Counted from the stretch's first letter, positions 53,396 through 64,000 are shown. The stretch: DNA of 64,000 bases from Podarcis raffonei (GCF_027172205.1 NC_070614.1:36338001-36402000), one strand, 5' to 3'. Numbers and translations: made by a program. Notes: generated by a model from the sequence alone, not told the origin.

Positions 53396-53994
53396 TGCTT
53401 CCCTATCCACGTTCTGCAGTGTGCTTATAGAAGGCTCCTGGTCTTCTGAATCCCCTGTGTGTGTTTGCGTCTCTCTCTGTGTGACTGTTCGAATCAGGGT
53501 TCAAATCAAATTTTGCAAATTATCTAGAATTTGATGCAATAACAGAGTTCAAATTAATCTGTCACCATTTCAAAACACATCATATTTTGTTTTGGATATC
53601 CAAATTTGCAGGAGACAGAAAAAGGCAAGAATCTTTCCTCTTGCTGTTAAGTTGCAAAGCAATGAAGCCTCAGTACTGTGCCAAATTCACAGGCCCCAGA
53701 GTCTTTCTGACATTTGTTTCAGCACATCATTTTGTCAATCCATCCATTGTAAGCAGTGAACTGTTACTTAGAGACACAGATGGCAACGTTAGCCAGTTAA
53801 GGCCCTTTCACGCGAGTGTATGTTGTGGGATTGATGCTATTCGTTTATGCATGTCTGTGTGACATTGTTGGCCTCAAAATGCCAACCTGTATTTTCCCTC
53901 CCACTGAAGTTGGAAAACACAATAAGTTCAAAACAACAATGATGCGGTTGCCAAATTCACAATATCTGAGTGGCCCATTTGAAGCACAGCAGAA

Positions 53995-54185
53995 GGTCAG
54001 AAGACCCCTGCTGGGTCAGGCCAAAGTCCCATCTAGCCCACCATCCTCTTCTCACAGTAGCCAACCCAGATCTCTCTTTGGAAGACCACAAGCAGGACCT
54101 CAGCGCAAGATTACTCTCCCCGCCTGTGATTCCCATCAACTGGCATTGAGAGCCATATTGCCTTCAGAGGTATACTGTACTTTAG
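53995..54185 (-). mobile_element. CR1-type LINE 3'-end relic
   Basis: Minus strand: GTCCTGCTTGTGGTCTTCCA, GATGGTGGGCTAGATGGGAC and CTGACCCAGCAGGGGTCTTC, preceded by ATGCCAGTTGATGGGAATCA. Confidence 0.7.
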
Positions 54186-54309
54186 GCATGCTCAGAGGCT
54201 GTTCTTCCTTCTGGCTTTGGCCAGGTCTATGTAGTAGAATAAAAACAGAAACCTATACATAGTTAAGCATTTCTCTTTCTGACCTGTTGGGCAGAGCTAG
54301 TCTCTCTTT

Positions 54310-54715
54310 TCTTTTTTAAAATTTATTTATTTGGTTTTTCAGATTAAAACTTTATAGTCGCATATCCAACATACAACATAAAAACAAGATTCCAAGGAAT
54401 CTCTTGGACTTCCCTCCTCCCCTTTGTGGGTCCTGTTGTTAATCATTTCCTCCTGCATCTTTTATTATAATCAAAATCTTTTACTTCTCCATTGTACCCA
54501 AAATTCACCATTAAACTACAAGTGATATTCCAATCCTACTAATGAGTTTAACTGTCTACAATGGTCTTTAAGTTATAAAATTTCCCCGTTCCTTATTAAA
54601 ATTTTGGTATTCCTGATTTCTGATTCTTCCGGTCATTTTAGCCATTTTGGCATAATCCATCAACTTGGTCTGCCATTCTTATCTCTGGTAGGGATTTTTA
54701 TCTTCTTTCCAGAGC
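54310..54715 (-). mobile_element. LINE-like 3' relic
   Basis: AT-rich segment with AACTTTATAGTCGCATATCC, CATCTTTTATTATAATCAAA and CATAATCCATCAACTTGGTC, phrases that recur in squamate genomes as a LINE end. The clade is not certain (L1-like suspected). Confidence 0.4.
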
Positions 54716-54854
54716 TAGTCTCAGTTGATTGGCAGCTGACTCCTTGGCAAGCTTGATCTTCAATTCTAAGCTTGAATTCTTACAAGGAGATGTGGCCAAT
54801 GTCACTACTGCTCCTTTGGTGTTGTCACTCAGTGTTTGCAAGCTTCTCCTCACC

Positions 54855-54945
54855 TACATACCCCATGCTGGATCAGACCAAAGCTCCAGCTTGGTCATGA
54901 CTCTCTGTCCAACAGTGGCCAAAAGATGCCCTTGGAATGTTTATA
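54855..54945 (-). repeat. CR1-type 3'-end fragment
   Basis: Minus strand: AAACATTCCAAGGGCATCTT, TGGCCACTGTTGGACAGAG and TGGTCTGATCCAGCATGGGG. Confidence 0.55.
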
Positions 54946-55954
54946 AGTAGGGCCCGGTGAATATGTTTCTTCTGTCACCACTGCCCCCAAGACACTCGTC
55001 CCCATGCGAAAAGAACCCAGGAGACCCAAATGCAAGGCAATGTTAAAAATAATTTTTTTAAAGAAGCAGCGAGAGGGGCGGGCAGAGAAAGCACAAGCAA
55101 AGTTTTAATTACATGAAATATAGATGGAGGAGGAAGCACTGAGTGCTAGAGGGGCATGAATTATTCAAGATGGCTTGGAGCAGGTTTAAAAGGCATCCCG
55201 CGTGTGCATTCCTGCGGTCCCTGGCCACCTTTGTTGCTCAGCATGACAGGAAAGGTTGCGAGACAAGGCGCTTGCGTCTCCCAGCCAGCGCACCTTCACT
55301 AGAAGCCATTACGTCGCGATGCCTCAGACTCGCTCTGAACTGAAAACAATGGTTGCTTTTGGAGCAACGGATGCTCCGGCCAAAGGGTTAATGTATGTGA
55401 CCTGCCCGTTGCCTCCCTGAACACCCGGAATCTCCCAGAAGCTCAGCCATTGGCCGGTCCGCTGAGACAACACACGGAACCCTTGGGCACATTCCAACTG
55501 CTCTGGGGAAAAGCTTTCCGTGACTGCATGTTGACCGGCAACACTGTTCCTGGGAGGAAAGGTTAGCTTGGCAGCTAAGGCTTCCTGTGGGATCATGGGA
55601 GTTTGAGTGTGATTTGCAGCAAGGTGGTATGAAGGACGAGAGCTGGGAAGCATGGTGGAGAGATGGACCTCAGGGGAGCTAAGAGAGTTAAGAAGCCATT
55701 GCGTGGGGTCGTAATTCTGTCCTGTCTACGCAGAAGGTCCTGGTTTCAGAGATGCCAGTAGGACATGCCAGGGAGCAGAGCTCAGCAAATGCCTTTCCTT
55801 GAAGATCTCAAGAGCAGGTGCAGTTGCTGACCAGCACAGATGGCTGCTTCACATGGTCCTATGACAGGAAGCCCAGAGAAGAGTTGCCACCTAGCTAAGG
55901 AACACAGGGAGCCGCCTCACACACCAGGGCAGACTATCTGTCGTCTGCTCCAGG

Positions 55955-56312
55955 TGTGGGGGAAACTAGCTCAGCCTGAGGGCTATGTTTCCTTCTGGGC
56001 AACCTTCCAGGGGCCACATGCCAGGGGTGGGCAGCGCCAGAGGCAGAAGTGGGCAGGGCAACAAATGTGGATTGGCAAAGGAGGCTCATCTCGACACATG
56101 TGCACCAACACCCCTCTCTGTCCTCCATCCAAGCATGCGAGAAGCATGCATGTTCCGGGTTCAAAAACTAATTCCAACCAGGCAAAAGCCCCTGAGGTTG
56201 GTAAAAGGGCATTGGCTGGGGAGATGAGATCGCCTGAGGGGGAGTGCAAAGACCAGACTGAAAATTCTCCTAGGCCACCGTTGACCACTGGGCTGGAGGT
56301 TCCCCAACCCTG
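55955..56312. repeat. hAT-like miniature element
   Basis: GTGGGGGAAACTAGCTCAGC left, GGAGGTTCCCCAACCCTGCC right, and TTCCTTCTGGGCAACCTTCC with CAGGGGCCACATGCCAGGGG inside. Third member of the 876/41695 family. Confidence 0.6.
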
Positions 56313-56317
56313 CCCTG

Positions 56318-56430
56318 TTTGTACTAGCAGTGGCTTTCCAGGAGCTCCACTAAGGGTCTTTGACATCCCCCTTGCTCCTTTAGCTGAAGATCCCAAGGGT
56401 TAAACATGGGACTTTCTGCATGCCAAGTTT
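56318..56430 (-). repeat. tRNA-derived SINE, decayed
   Basis: Minus strand: TTGGCATGCAGAAAGTCCCA, GTTTAACCCTTGGGATCTTC and GGAAAGCCACTGCTAGTACA. Confidence 0.5.
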
Positions 56431-56984
56431 ATTTATTTGATTTATATACCACCCTTCAACATAAGATCTCAGGGTGGCTCGCAGAATAAAATCTTATTCG
56501 ATCAAGTATGGAATGAAGCCCACTGATTCTTGACCCGATTTGCCTGGTTAGTTAAACCAGACCGAAGGTTTTCAGTTTCTTGAGCAGTGTTCCTAAAGCC
56601 ACGCTTCTGCAGCAAGATGATTTGAAATTTCCAAAAGTCAAATTCAGAGCAAGCTGACAAGCTGGCCAACTAAAGAAGCGAAAACTCTGGGTGGGAATTC
56701 AAGGTAGTGCTAAGGAGATTGCAACCATTTTTGCTTGCCTGGCAGTAAGATCTCCCTTCTCCTCTCCCACCCCACATTGTTTTTTGAGGGGTCTCCTGTC
56801 CCCCTCATAGTGAATTTGGGGGAGGCGTGGGGGGAAAGAAAGGGGAGAAAGGCTTGCTGCTCTAGCAGGAGTCCTTGCACTGGCGTAAAAAAAAAATGCA
56901 TTAAAAAATGCCTTGTAACCTGCTGTAAACTCAGGTTGAACTTGCGAATGTACACCTCTTTCAAGTTGCCAATTTACAGAATAT

Positions 56985-57085
56985 GTCCTGAGCCCTACCT
57001 GCTCAGACCAAAGGTGCATTTCTTCCAGCACCCAACTTTACACAGTGGCCAACAAGATGCTCCTGGGAAGCTCATAAGTGGGGCA
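56985..57085 (-). repeat. CR1-type 3'-end fragment
   Basis: Minus strand: GAGCTTCCCAGGAGCATCTT, TGGCCACTGTGTAAAGTTG and TTTGGTCTGAGCAGGTAGGG. Confidence 0.5.
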
Positions 57086-57165
57086 GGAGGCGAAAAATCT
57101 ACTCTGTTGTTGTGTCAGAGGTGTGCTGATTTCCAAGTGCAGAGGCTCAATGCTAACAGCAACTC

Positions 57166-57309
57166 ACAGAATCATAGAGTTGGAAGGGACCATGAGGGTC
57201 GCCTCTAGGCCAACCCCCTGCGGATGCAAGAATCTTTTGCCCAACGTGGGGCTCAAACCCACAACCCCGAAATTAAGAGTCTCATGCTCTGCGGACAGAG
57301 GCGAGCCAC
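57166..57309 (-). repeat. tRNA-headed SINE with CR1-like tail
   Basis: Minus strand: AGAGCATGAGACTCTTAATT, GGGGTTGTGGGTTTGAGCCC, and tail CCTTCCAACTCTATGATTCT. Confidence 0.78.
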
Positions 57310-57459
57310 TGTCGCCACAACCGAGACATCCCATCTATATATCTCCCCATTCTACATTGAGGCAGGACAATAGCAAGTAGGGGTCCCAAGTTAAAGGGTC
57401 GTCGGGAGGGAATAGAGGCAGGTCTGCTAGCTGGACATAAGGCTGCTGGCCACAGTGAC

Positions 57460-57665
57460 TCTGTTCTGCCTCCAATGTCAAAGCCAGTATTTCTCTGAAT
57501 GCCAGTTGCTGGGTGTCACAAGTGAGGACAGTTGCTGTTGCCCTCAGGTCCTGCTTGCAGGCTTTCCCTAGACACCTGGTTGGCCAGCTGCAAGAACTGG
57601 ATGCTTGACAGGAATGAACCTTTGCTCCAGTCCATCAGGGTTCTTCTTGTGGCCATAGGGCCCAT
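57460..57665 (+). mobile_element. CR1-type LINE 3'-end relic
   Basis: TTTCTCTGAATGCCAGTTGC, GTTGCTGTTGCCCTCAGGTC, GGAACTGGATGCTTGACAG-type sequence near 57595 and GTTCTTCTTGTGG. Same segment as 63370. Confidence 0.65.
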
Positions 57666-58439
57666 GCTGCAACCCTCTTGCTGAAGCTAAGCAGGGCTGC
57701 ATCTGGTCCAGTAGCCGTGTGTGTGGCATGGCAGGAACTGCTGCTTACCTGGACAGGGATGGGGCAGGGGAGCAGCTAGGTGGGGGTATGCAGTCGCATT
57801 GATGTGTTGGGGGAGGCTCTGCGCTCCTTTGTGTCACCTGCCACTTGTGGGAATGTTCAGGGATGCAGCAGAGGATATATTGTCTGATTATAGCCTTTCC
57901 AACTTGTGTTAACAAGTTCACAATTTAGCAGAGTAACATTCCCCTTTTTAAACTCAGCGGATACGTTTGCTCAGGCTCGCTAAAGCCTCTATAATAACTG
58001 TTCTGGTGTTTTCGCCTTATTCCCTCATAAAAGATAAGACACCACACAGTCTTCTATAAAAGTATAAAAAGAGTTTACTCACATTCTGTTCACAACCGGA
58101 TCCCAGAAGGCAGACTTAGCTTAGAAAAGTAACATACACTTGGAAACTATCCCATAAGAAGACAGTCCCTTTGTCCTTTCTTGGCTGGAAGCCAAGAGAG
58201 CATCTTTGGCTAAGCAGATGTTGCTTCTTCAGTGCATGTAGACAAAGAGAGAGAGATGGTTGCCCTGCCCTGTGCTTTTGTCATTACCTGCACAGGTGAG
58301 GCCATGCCCACCTCTAGTCACATGCAGAAGAAGTCTGTCCCAGCCCAGAAGGAAACAGGAAGTTTACCTGCTGACTGGACAAACATTCCTCCCCATGTGT
58401 AAACATGTTCACTCTAGGAATGTTGTACTTGACTGCTCT

Positions 58440-58590
58440 TGTGTTTCACATCCCACACCACCAGCCTCACAACAACCCTGTGAGTGCCTTGCCTAAGCTC
58501 ACCCTGTGGTCTCCATGGCTGAGCGTGGCTTCAAACCTGGTCCTCCCTGGTCCTAGCCCAGCACTCTCGACCACTCCAGCACACTGGGAT
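58440..58590 (-). repeat. tRNA-derived SINE fragment
   Basis: Minus strand: CCAGTGTGCTGGAGTGGTCG, GAGAGTGCTGGGCTAGGACC, GGTTTGAAGCCACGC and TTGTTGTGAGGC. Confidence 0.6.
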
Positions 58591-58764
58591 AGTTAAGAAA
58601 TATGTGGCTGGCAGAAATTCACAAGGCGTGGCTTCCTCCCCAGCATGGAGACGCCATGTTGGGCAGAGCGTAAACTTCTACATGGCAGCCCCCTCTCTCT
58701 AAAAAATATAATATGGAAAAAATGGACAGCTCTGTAATTGCAGCCTAAGGAAGCTGTCGTATTC

Positions 58765-58930
58765 AGAGTGAGATCGCAAGTCCCTCTAGCCCAGTATTTT
58801 CTACACTGGCTGACAGCATCTTTCCAGGGTTTCAGGAATCTTTTCCAGCCTTACCTGGAGATACCAGGGATTGAACTGGTGTCCTTCTGCTTGCAAGGCA
58901 GTTGCTCTGTCACTGAGCTACTGTCAGAAC
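58765..58930 (-). repeat. tRNA-derived SINE
   Basis: Minus strand: TAGCTCAGTGACAGAGCAAC, CAGTTCAATCCCTGGTATCT, CCTGGAAAGATGCTGTCAGC. Confidence 0.75.
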
Positions 58931-59329
58931 CCATCTGCCCACCACCACCCCTTCTTTTTGCTGCCTTTCTCCGCCCTCATTGCCAGGTGTCGAATCTAAG
59001 GTTTGACTGCTTCTTGGAAGGGGATCCTTGCGGCTTTCAGACCCCCCACCCTTTGAACTTCCCCGCTGCGCAGTGACCTTCCTGGTAGGGAATTAAACAC
59101 AGGAGTTAATCCCCCCCAACACAGGTTCAGGTTGCTGCTGCAGGCTCCAAATCCCTGTCCCCTTATCTCCCAGAGGAGTGGAAAAGACAAGTCACGAACA
59201 GTCTGAGCTTCAGATTTTCAATGGAAAACTAACGGTAGTTGGTCATTTTCTAACTCTATGATCAGAGGCACCACCAGGGTGGGACTTTGTGGCAGATGCC
59301 AGGACTCCATGCAGCAGAATGATAAGAGA

Positions 59330-59475
59330 AACATAGAATAATAGAATTGGAGGGTTGGAAGTGACCACGAGGGTTGCCTAGTCCCACCCCCTGCAACGCA
59401 GGAATCAGTGTGGGGCTCAAACCCACAACTCTAAGATTAAGAGTCTCATGCTCCACTGACTATCCCTGCTAGCTA
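59330..59475 (-). repeat. tRNA-headed SINE with CR1-like tail
   Basis: Minus strand: AGTGGAGCATGAGACTCTTA, GAGTTGTGGGTTTGAGCCCC, tail CCAATTCTATTATTCTATG. Confidence 0.75.
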
Positions 59476-60120
59476 GATATGGTGGCCTTGAGTTTAGCAG
59501 GGCCAACTTACCACATTTTGAAGTAATACACAATGCCCTCTAAAGAGGGGGAGGGGTCCCCTTTTAAAGGGGTCCCCCTTTAAGATGATTAAGTCCAGAG
59601 TCTAAAGGCCATTTCTCGATGTCCCAGGTGCCTTATACCCAGTCAGACTATTGGCCTCCTTCCCCAAAAAACATAAGCACCATGCTCTTGCGGTCAGGCA
59701 CACATTGCTCAGCACTGATGTTGCTATTCAGGGTCGTGGCTGAGTCTCCATCTCCTTTTGCTGGCACATCACCTACTCTTTGACTTTCTCCCCCTGCCCC
59801 ACCCAACAAATATAGATCATAGATGTTGCCCAAATTTCTGAGTCCTCAGTGCGCGCGCATGCGTGCGTGCGTGTGTAAAACGCCTGCCAGTGACAGCTTG
59901 TGAGCAGGATGCTTCTAGGAAGGGGGGAACTGCGTGTGCCCGGATGCCTGTGTGTGTTTGCGCATGTGTTATTCTCGGCTTCCTTGCTGCATATTTCATG
60001 AGCAAGGTGACGGAGGAGGAGGGGGAGGCTGGGAGAAGAGGCTTTGGCTGCTGTACAGAAGTGCTGAGCTTTAAAGCTACCTCCATATGTTCCCCGCTGC
60101 CTTCTTATCCAATGCCAACA

Positions 60121-60150
60121 ATCTCTCTCTCTCTCTCTTTCTCTCTCTCA
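60121..60150 (+). repeat. short (CT)n run
   Basis: ATCTCTCTCTCTCTCTCTTT and CTCTCTCTCA with one break. Confidence 0.85.
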
Positions 60151-60544
60151 CACGCATGCAGCGACGTGCTCAGAATCGCACCAGGTTTTGTCTTCTGGTC
60201 CCTGTTCCACAAGGAGCAGGACACAAAGTGTTCTGTAGGGGGTGCTGTGTGGCAAAGGGGAAAGGCTCAGGGCCGGGCAGGGAAGTGGAGGAAGAGAGAC
60301 GTGCCTCCCTTGTTCTGCAACCTCCTCGTCTCCACATTCTATTTTGGAACTTCCCTGCACACACAAAAACTGACAAGGTGCCATTTTTGACACCTGTTCC
60401 GTTAACACTGCGAAAGGAGGAGAGGGAGGACAAAAATACCAGCGAGATAAGACAGCCACGAAGGGAGGCCGCGCATGTCCCTGTTGCTCCTGTTGATGCA
60501 AATCCACAGGGGTTAGCTGAATGGTGGTGCACACACCAAGCATC

Positions 60545-60665
60545 TAAGGCCCAATTAAAGTGCATTACTTCTCCAACAGAATCCTGGGAGCTGTAGTTTG
60601 TTAAGGTTGCCGCATGTCGTAGTTCCGTTTGCAGGAAACTACAGTTCCCAGAGTTCTTGGGCAAA
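60545..60665. repeat. palindromic MITE, short copy
   Basis: AATCCTGGGAGCTGTAGTTT and GTTAAGG against AAACTACAGTTCCCAGAGTT; a deleted member of the 15905 family. Confidence 0.55.
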
Positions 60666-60794
60666 TCCACAAGGACAGGAATTACACACCTGGGTTTCTT
60701 TCCAGATGTTGCTGGACCCCAACTCCCATTGGCCCCAACCAGCATGGGCAACCGTCAAGGGCAATGGGAGATCTGGCTCTAGGCCAGACAATGA

Positions 60795-60960
60795 CTGATG
60801 GAACATTTGGTCCATCTAGCTCCTTATTGGCTCTGACTGGCAGCAGCTCTCCAAGGCTTCAGACAGAGAGTCTCTCCCAGCCTAATCTGGAGGTGCCAGG
60901 GACTGAACCCAGGACTTTTTTTCATGCAAAGCAGATGCTCTACCAGTGAGCTACAATCCT
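60795..60960 (-). repeat. tRNA-derived SINE
   Basis: Minus strand: TAGCTCACTGGTAGAGCATC, TGCTTTGCATGAAAAAAAGT, GGTTCAGTCCCTGGCACCTC, AGCTAGATGGACCAAATG. Confidence 0.78.
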
Positions 60961-60970
60961 TCCCCTAAAG

Positions 60971-61110
60971 CAGCCTTTCTCAGCCTGTGGGTCCCCAGAT
61001 GTTGTTGAACTTCACCTCCCATCACCCCTAGCTAGCAAGACCAGAGCTCAGGGATGATGGGAGTTGTAGTCCAACAACATCTGGGGACCCACAGGTTGAG
61101 AACTGATGCG
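60971..61110. mobile_element. hAT MITE, palindromic
   Basis: CAGCCTTTCTCAGCCTGTGG pairs with CCCACAGGTTGAGAACTG, and CCCCAGATGTTGTTGAACT with GTCCAACAACATCTGGGG. Flanks CCCTAAAG and GCCTAAAG make an 8-bp duplication with one change. Confidence 0.78.
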
Positions 61111-61167
61111 GCCTAAAGCAAAAGGCAGTGGTCTGGTGGCTTCCCCAAGACACTGGGATTTATAGTA

Positions 61168-61398
61168 CAGTGGTACCTTGGGTTACAGACGCTTCAGGTT
61201 ACAGACGCTTCAGGTTACAGACTCCGCTAACCCAGAATTAGTACCTCGGGTTAAGAACTTTGCTTCAGGAGGAGAACAAAAATTGCGCAGCGGCAGCAGG
61301 AGGCCCCATTAGCTAAAGTGGTATCTCAGGTTAATAATAGTTTCAGGTTAAGAACGGACCTCCGGAACGAATTAAGTTCTTAACCCGAGGTACCACTG
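61168..61398. mobile_element. Tigger-like MITE, copy 4
   Basis: CAGTGGTACCTTGGGTTACA to TAACCCGAGGTACCACTG with TA on both sides. 231 bp, same orientation as the copy at 571. Confidence 0.82.
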
Positions 61399-61609
61399 TA
61401 CATCCCTCCCACCTGGATAGCAAAACTAAAGAAAACAGTTTTGAAAACAGTTAGAGAAAGAAGTTTGGTTTGTTGCAGGTGGTTGGCAAGCAGGAGCTGT
61501 GGGCACACTGGGAGCCTGCTTGCTTGACACTATTCAGCTTGTGCATTTGTAACTAAACAATAACAAACTCAGGTGGGCAAGTGCCTATCAGTTTATAAGC
61601 ACTTACACA

Positions 61610-62900
61610 GATCAGATCAGAAGAATCTTTATTTGCATCAGCCACTAGCCATAGCAATAAAATAAAATAAAATGTACTGAAGATAGAGGTAAAAACTTAA
61701 CTATGCAAAATACATTTTGGAGGTTTACATCAATAACCAAACAATCGATCTTATTCCAATTGCCCCTGCTAAAAATGTTGCAGTTTTTGCTGTCACCTGA
61801 TTATCTTGATCTGCTAGAAGAAAGGACACAGTAGCAATGGTTGAGCGACCTGGCATCTGGCATGGAGAAGAGTAGAGGGGTAATAACCTCACTCCTCAAA
61901 TCTTTATAAAGAGTGCAAGCCAGAAGCACGTGAGCCACTGACTCAATACTGCCATCTCCACATGGACAAAACTGTTTTTCAGCGGAATTTTTCGAAATTG
62001 ACCCTCAAGTACAGCTGAAGGCAGTATATTCATTATTGCGTAAGTGAAAGTGCGTCTGTATTTTGTTAACTTTTGCAAGTAGGGTGCCAACGTGTCAAAA
62101 TGACTAGGTGGAAAATAATCATACCATGGACAAAATTTCCTTATCGTGGCCAAATTATTCTGTCGCTCGATATCATGTAGGCGCTGTCTAGTTAAATTAT
62201 TTGCTTTACTGAAGCACAGTGTTAATAACTGTTGTGGTGATAAACCAGAAAAGTAAAGCTTTTGGTGGACAATTTTAGTCTAAGGACTCTCATGACAATC
62301 TTGCAGTACTGAAGGTAGTTAGACCAGTGGGGTTAAATTTAACCGAAGCCAATAATTAAATATAAGAGATAGCTCAGTTGGTAGGAGAGATAGCTCAGTT
62401 GGTAGAACATTAGACTGTTGGTCTCAGGGTTGTGAGTTCGAGCCCCACGTTGGGTAAAAGATTCCTGCATTGCAGGGAGTTGGGCTAGATGGCCCTTGTG
62501 GTCCCTTCCAACTCTACACTTCTATGATTCCCAAATGTCCTACACCAAATCTGTAATTCAACAGAGGGGAGATTAGCCTCCAAGTGCAATGAAGTATTTG
62601 GAACACAGGATAGAACAGGGGGTGGAAATGCCTTAGGAACTTAGATTGAGCAGCTTCTGTACATCCAAGGTGAGTGTCTGTCCAAATCTGAGCCCCACAT
62701 AATAACTGTGCTGGGGGTTTAGCTTTAGACACTTCAAGTGCTGATGGCATGTGATTGCCACCTTTTGTAGGGAAAAAGCATGCCAGAATTTTGGAAGCAC
62801 TTCCATCACATGCCACCCCAAACTAAGGTGGCAGTTTCTATATACTTGGCATATTTTCCAGATATGCAGAAGTAGCCAAGTTTGCAAGTGAAAAAGAGAT
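61610..62900 (-). mobile_element. LINE relic with Cys/His pol C-terminus, split by a SINE
   Basis: Minus strand, about 61990-61800, reads QFCPCGDGSIESVAHVLLAC and TLYKDLRSEVITPLL, a CPC...H...C pattern typical of the region after the reverse transcriptase in several LINE clades. AT-rich 3' end at 61610-61680. The upstream part continues at 62527-62900, with a SINE (62367-62526) between. Clade not fixed. Confidence 0.6.
62367..62526 (+). repeat. tRNA-headed SINE with CR1-like tail, doubled start
   Basis: AGATAGCTCAGTTGGTAG occurs twice in a row at the head, then GTTGTGAGTTCGAGCCCCAC (strong B-box), GGGCTAGATGGCCCTTGTGG and CCTTCCAACTCTACACTTCT. The best-kept member of its family, so probably the youngest. 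Confidence 0.82.
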
Positions 62901-63204
62901 TTTATTTTCTTTTTAAAGAGGAACCCCCCTCCCCACAGATTGACAAGTACCTGTGAGCTATCAGAACTTATGGAATATTGATGGCTGTTGACCATACAGA
63001 AATAAGAAAGTGGGGCGGGGGAGAGTAACTCACCCCATTGTCTGAGTTCTTAGACAGCACAGTCCTAGACGTGTCCACAATATTTCATTGAATTTCTCCA
63101 TTGAGAGGAGAAATTCCCCAGTACTGTAGTACTTTTCTCAGTGGCGGGGCTTGCTCTTAGCTGGGACATCTTTCTTGTTGTTTTCCTTCCCACTGTGAAT
63201 GACA

Positions 63205-63520
63205 ACAGCGCGATGTTAAGCGGAGCAAAGTTAAACTGGAATTTGCTGCCACAAGAGGTAGTGACGGTGACCGGCCTGAATGCGGCTTTAAAAGGGATTC
63301 AGACAAATTTAGACAGCTATGAATGGCTGTCAGACATCATAGCTGTGTGCTACCTCCTGTTTTCAAGGCGGCATGTCTCTGAATACCAACTGCCTGGGAG
63401 CACAGGTGGGGAGAATTCCTGTTGTGCTCAGGACCTACTTTGGGGTTTCCTATAGGCATCTAGTTCACCCCTGTGAGAACAGGATGCTGGACAGTGATGG
63501 GACTTTGGCAGGCCTCTCCT
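63205..63520 (+). mobile_element. CR1-type LINE 3'-end relic
   Basis: CTGGAATTTGCTGCCACAAG, AAAAGGGATTCAGACAAATT, GGCATGTCTCTGAATACCAA and GAACAGGATGCTGGACAGTG in CR1 order. Confidence 0.75.
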
Positions 63521-64000
63521 TATGCCCAGACTGGCCACCACTTTGCACACCCACACCCCCACAATGCCCCGTCCACACTATAAGTTTAAAGACAGCTTCA
63601 TTCCAGCACGCTTTTGACTAACTTCTTCTTTACCTCAGGAATGTTTTTAACTGTTGGTATCTCCTTGGTGTTGTTGTTGTTCTCTGTTTCACAGCTTTGT
63701 CTCCTTTTGTTTTGACTGCTCTTAGTCTTGTCCCCTGAGCTGCCTTGTTGCAGAAAAGCGGGATAAAAAATGGTGAAATAAGGATGGCGGGGGCAGCATT
63801 CATTGAAATAATACATCTTGAGGACTGGTTTAAAGGAGGAGGCCCACTCTGTGACATCACCAAAGCCCACCCCTAGATCTCAAGTTTGGGCCCTCAAATC
63901 TTGCATTATGCCAGTATGTGATTGGATGTTACCCCAAAACAGCAGGAAGCACCCTGAGAATTCCAGGCTTAGCGCTGCTTTCAACTATCAGGGATCCATT
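63521..64000. other. intron DNA, unassigned
   Basis: Possible LINE-tail sequence (GTTTTGACTGCTCTTAGTCT, AAGCGGGATAAAAAATGGTG) at 63640-63780; otherwise nothing recognised. Confidence 0.35.

Larger units (their letters stand above)
39048..64000 (+). other. SLC17A7: SLC17A7 intron 1 (apparent)
   Basis: At least 24.9 kb without another exon of this or any other gene that could be recognised. It holds the repeats listed below. Stretches with nothing nameable: 40.3-41.6, 42.1-43.5, 43.7-45.2, 46.2-47.5, 47.7-48.2, 51.2-51.7, 52.0-52.8, 55.0-55.9, 57.7-58.4 and 59.5-60.5 kb. The downstream limit is inferred. Confidence 0.55.

Noticed and set aside
62385-62460. A genuine tRNA gene
   Set aside because: The head is tRNA-like, but it is joined to the CR1-like tail shared with four other copies.
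39048-64000. A second SLC17A7 exon
   Set aside because: No frame with the conserved first and second helix motifs (GLGFCISFGIRCNLG, VDCTCFGLP) was seen.
1-64000. Endogenous retrovirus or LTR element
   Set aside because: No LTR pair, primer-binding site or gag/pol/env-like frame was recognised.
1-64000. CRISPR array or bacterial operon
   Set aside because: Tandem repeats are simple microsatellites, and all genes are spliced vertebrate genes.

Overview
The window is vertebrate nuclear DNA, most likely from a squamate reptile (a lizard; a lacertid is possible but unproven). The reasons are spliced genes with GT-AG introns, CpG-rich promoters, several copies of a tRNA-headed SINE with a Bov-B-like tail (Sauria SINE type), CR1 and L2-like LINE relics, and many hAT and Tigger-like miniature elements. 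No prokaryotic, plasmid or CRISPR feature is present, and no endogenous retrovirus was recognised.

Four protein genes can be supported. (1) ALDH16A1 on the minus strand: exons 1 to 8, about 380 N-terminal residues, from 13444 down to 279; the rest lies left of the window. (2) A two-exon gene for a Myb/SANT-like (trihelix) DNA-binding protein of 404 residues, minus strand, 12062 to 8178, lying whole inside ALDH16A1 intron 1 on the same strand. (3) PIH1D1 on the plus strand, nine coding exons from 15731 to 22824, 288 residues. (4) SLC17A7 (VGLUT1), plus strand: only the first coding exon (38986-39047) is present, and intron 1 seems to run past the end of the window. ALDH16A1, PIH1D1 and SLC17A7 are also neighbours on human 19q13.33, which supports all three calls. 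All exon joins were checked for splice sites and reading phase.

Layout: 1-13.5 kb ALDH16A1 with the nested Myb/SANT-like gene; 13.5-15.7 kb a divergent promoter region holding GC-box, ETS-like and RFX X-box-like motifs; 15.7-22.8 kb PIH1D1; 22.8-37.2 kb repeat-filled intergenic DNA; 37.2-39.05 kb the CpG-rich promoter, 5' leader and first exon of SLC17A7, with a near-consensus REST (RE1) site; 39-64 kb apparent SLC17A7 intron 1, filled with repeats.

The genes do not form one pathway. ALDH16A1 here lacks the usual catalytic Glu, Cys and Asn of aldehyde dehydrogenases, so it is probably a scaffold rather than an enzyme. PIH1D1 is an R2TP co-chaperone subunit, and SLC17A7 loads glutamate into synaptic vesicles. 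The most unusual structure is an 874-bp hAT-type element at 48781-49654 with a perfect 8-bp target duplication. It carries about 660 bp of CpG-island-like DNA between two copies of its own right end, which looks like capture of host promoter or first-exon DNA by a transposon.
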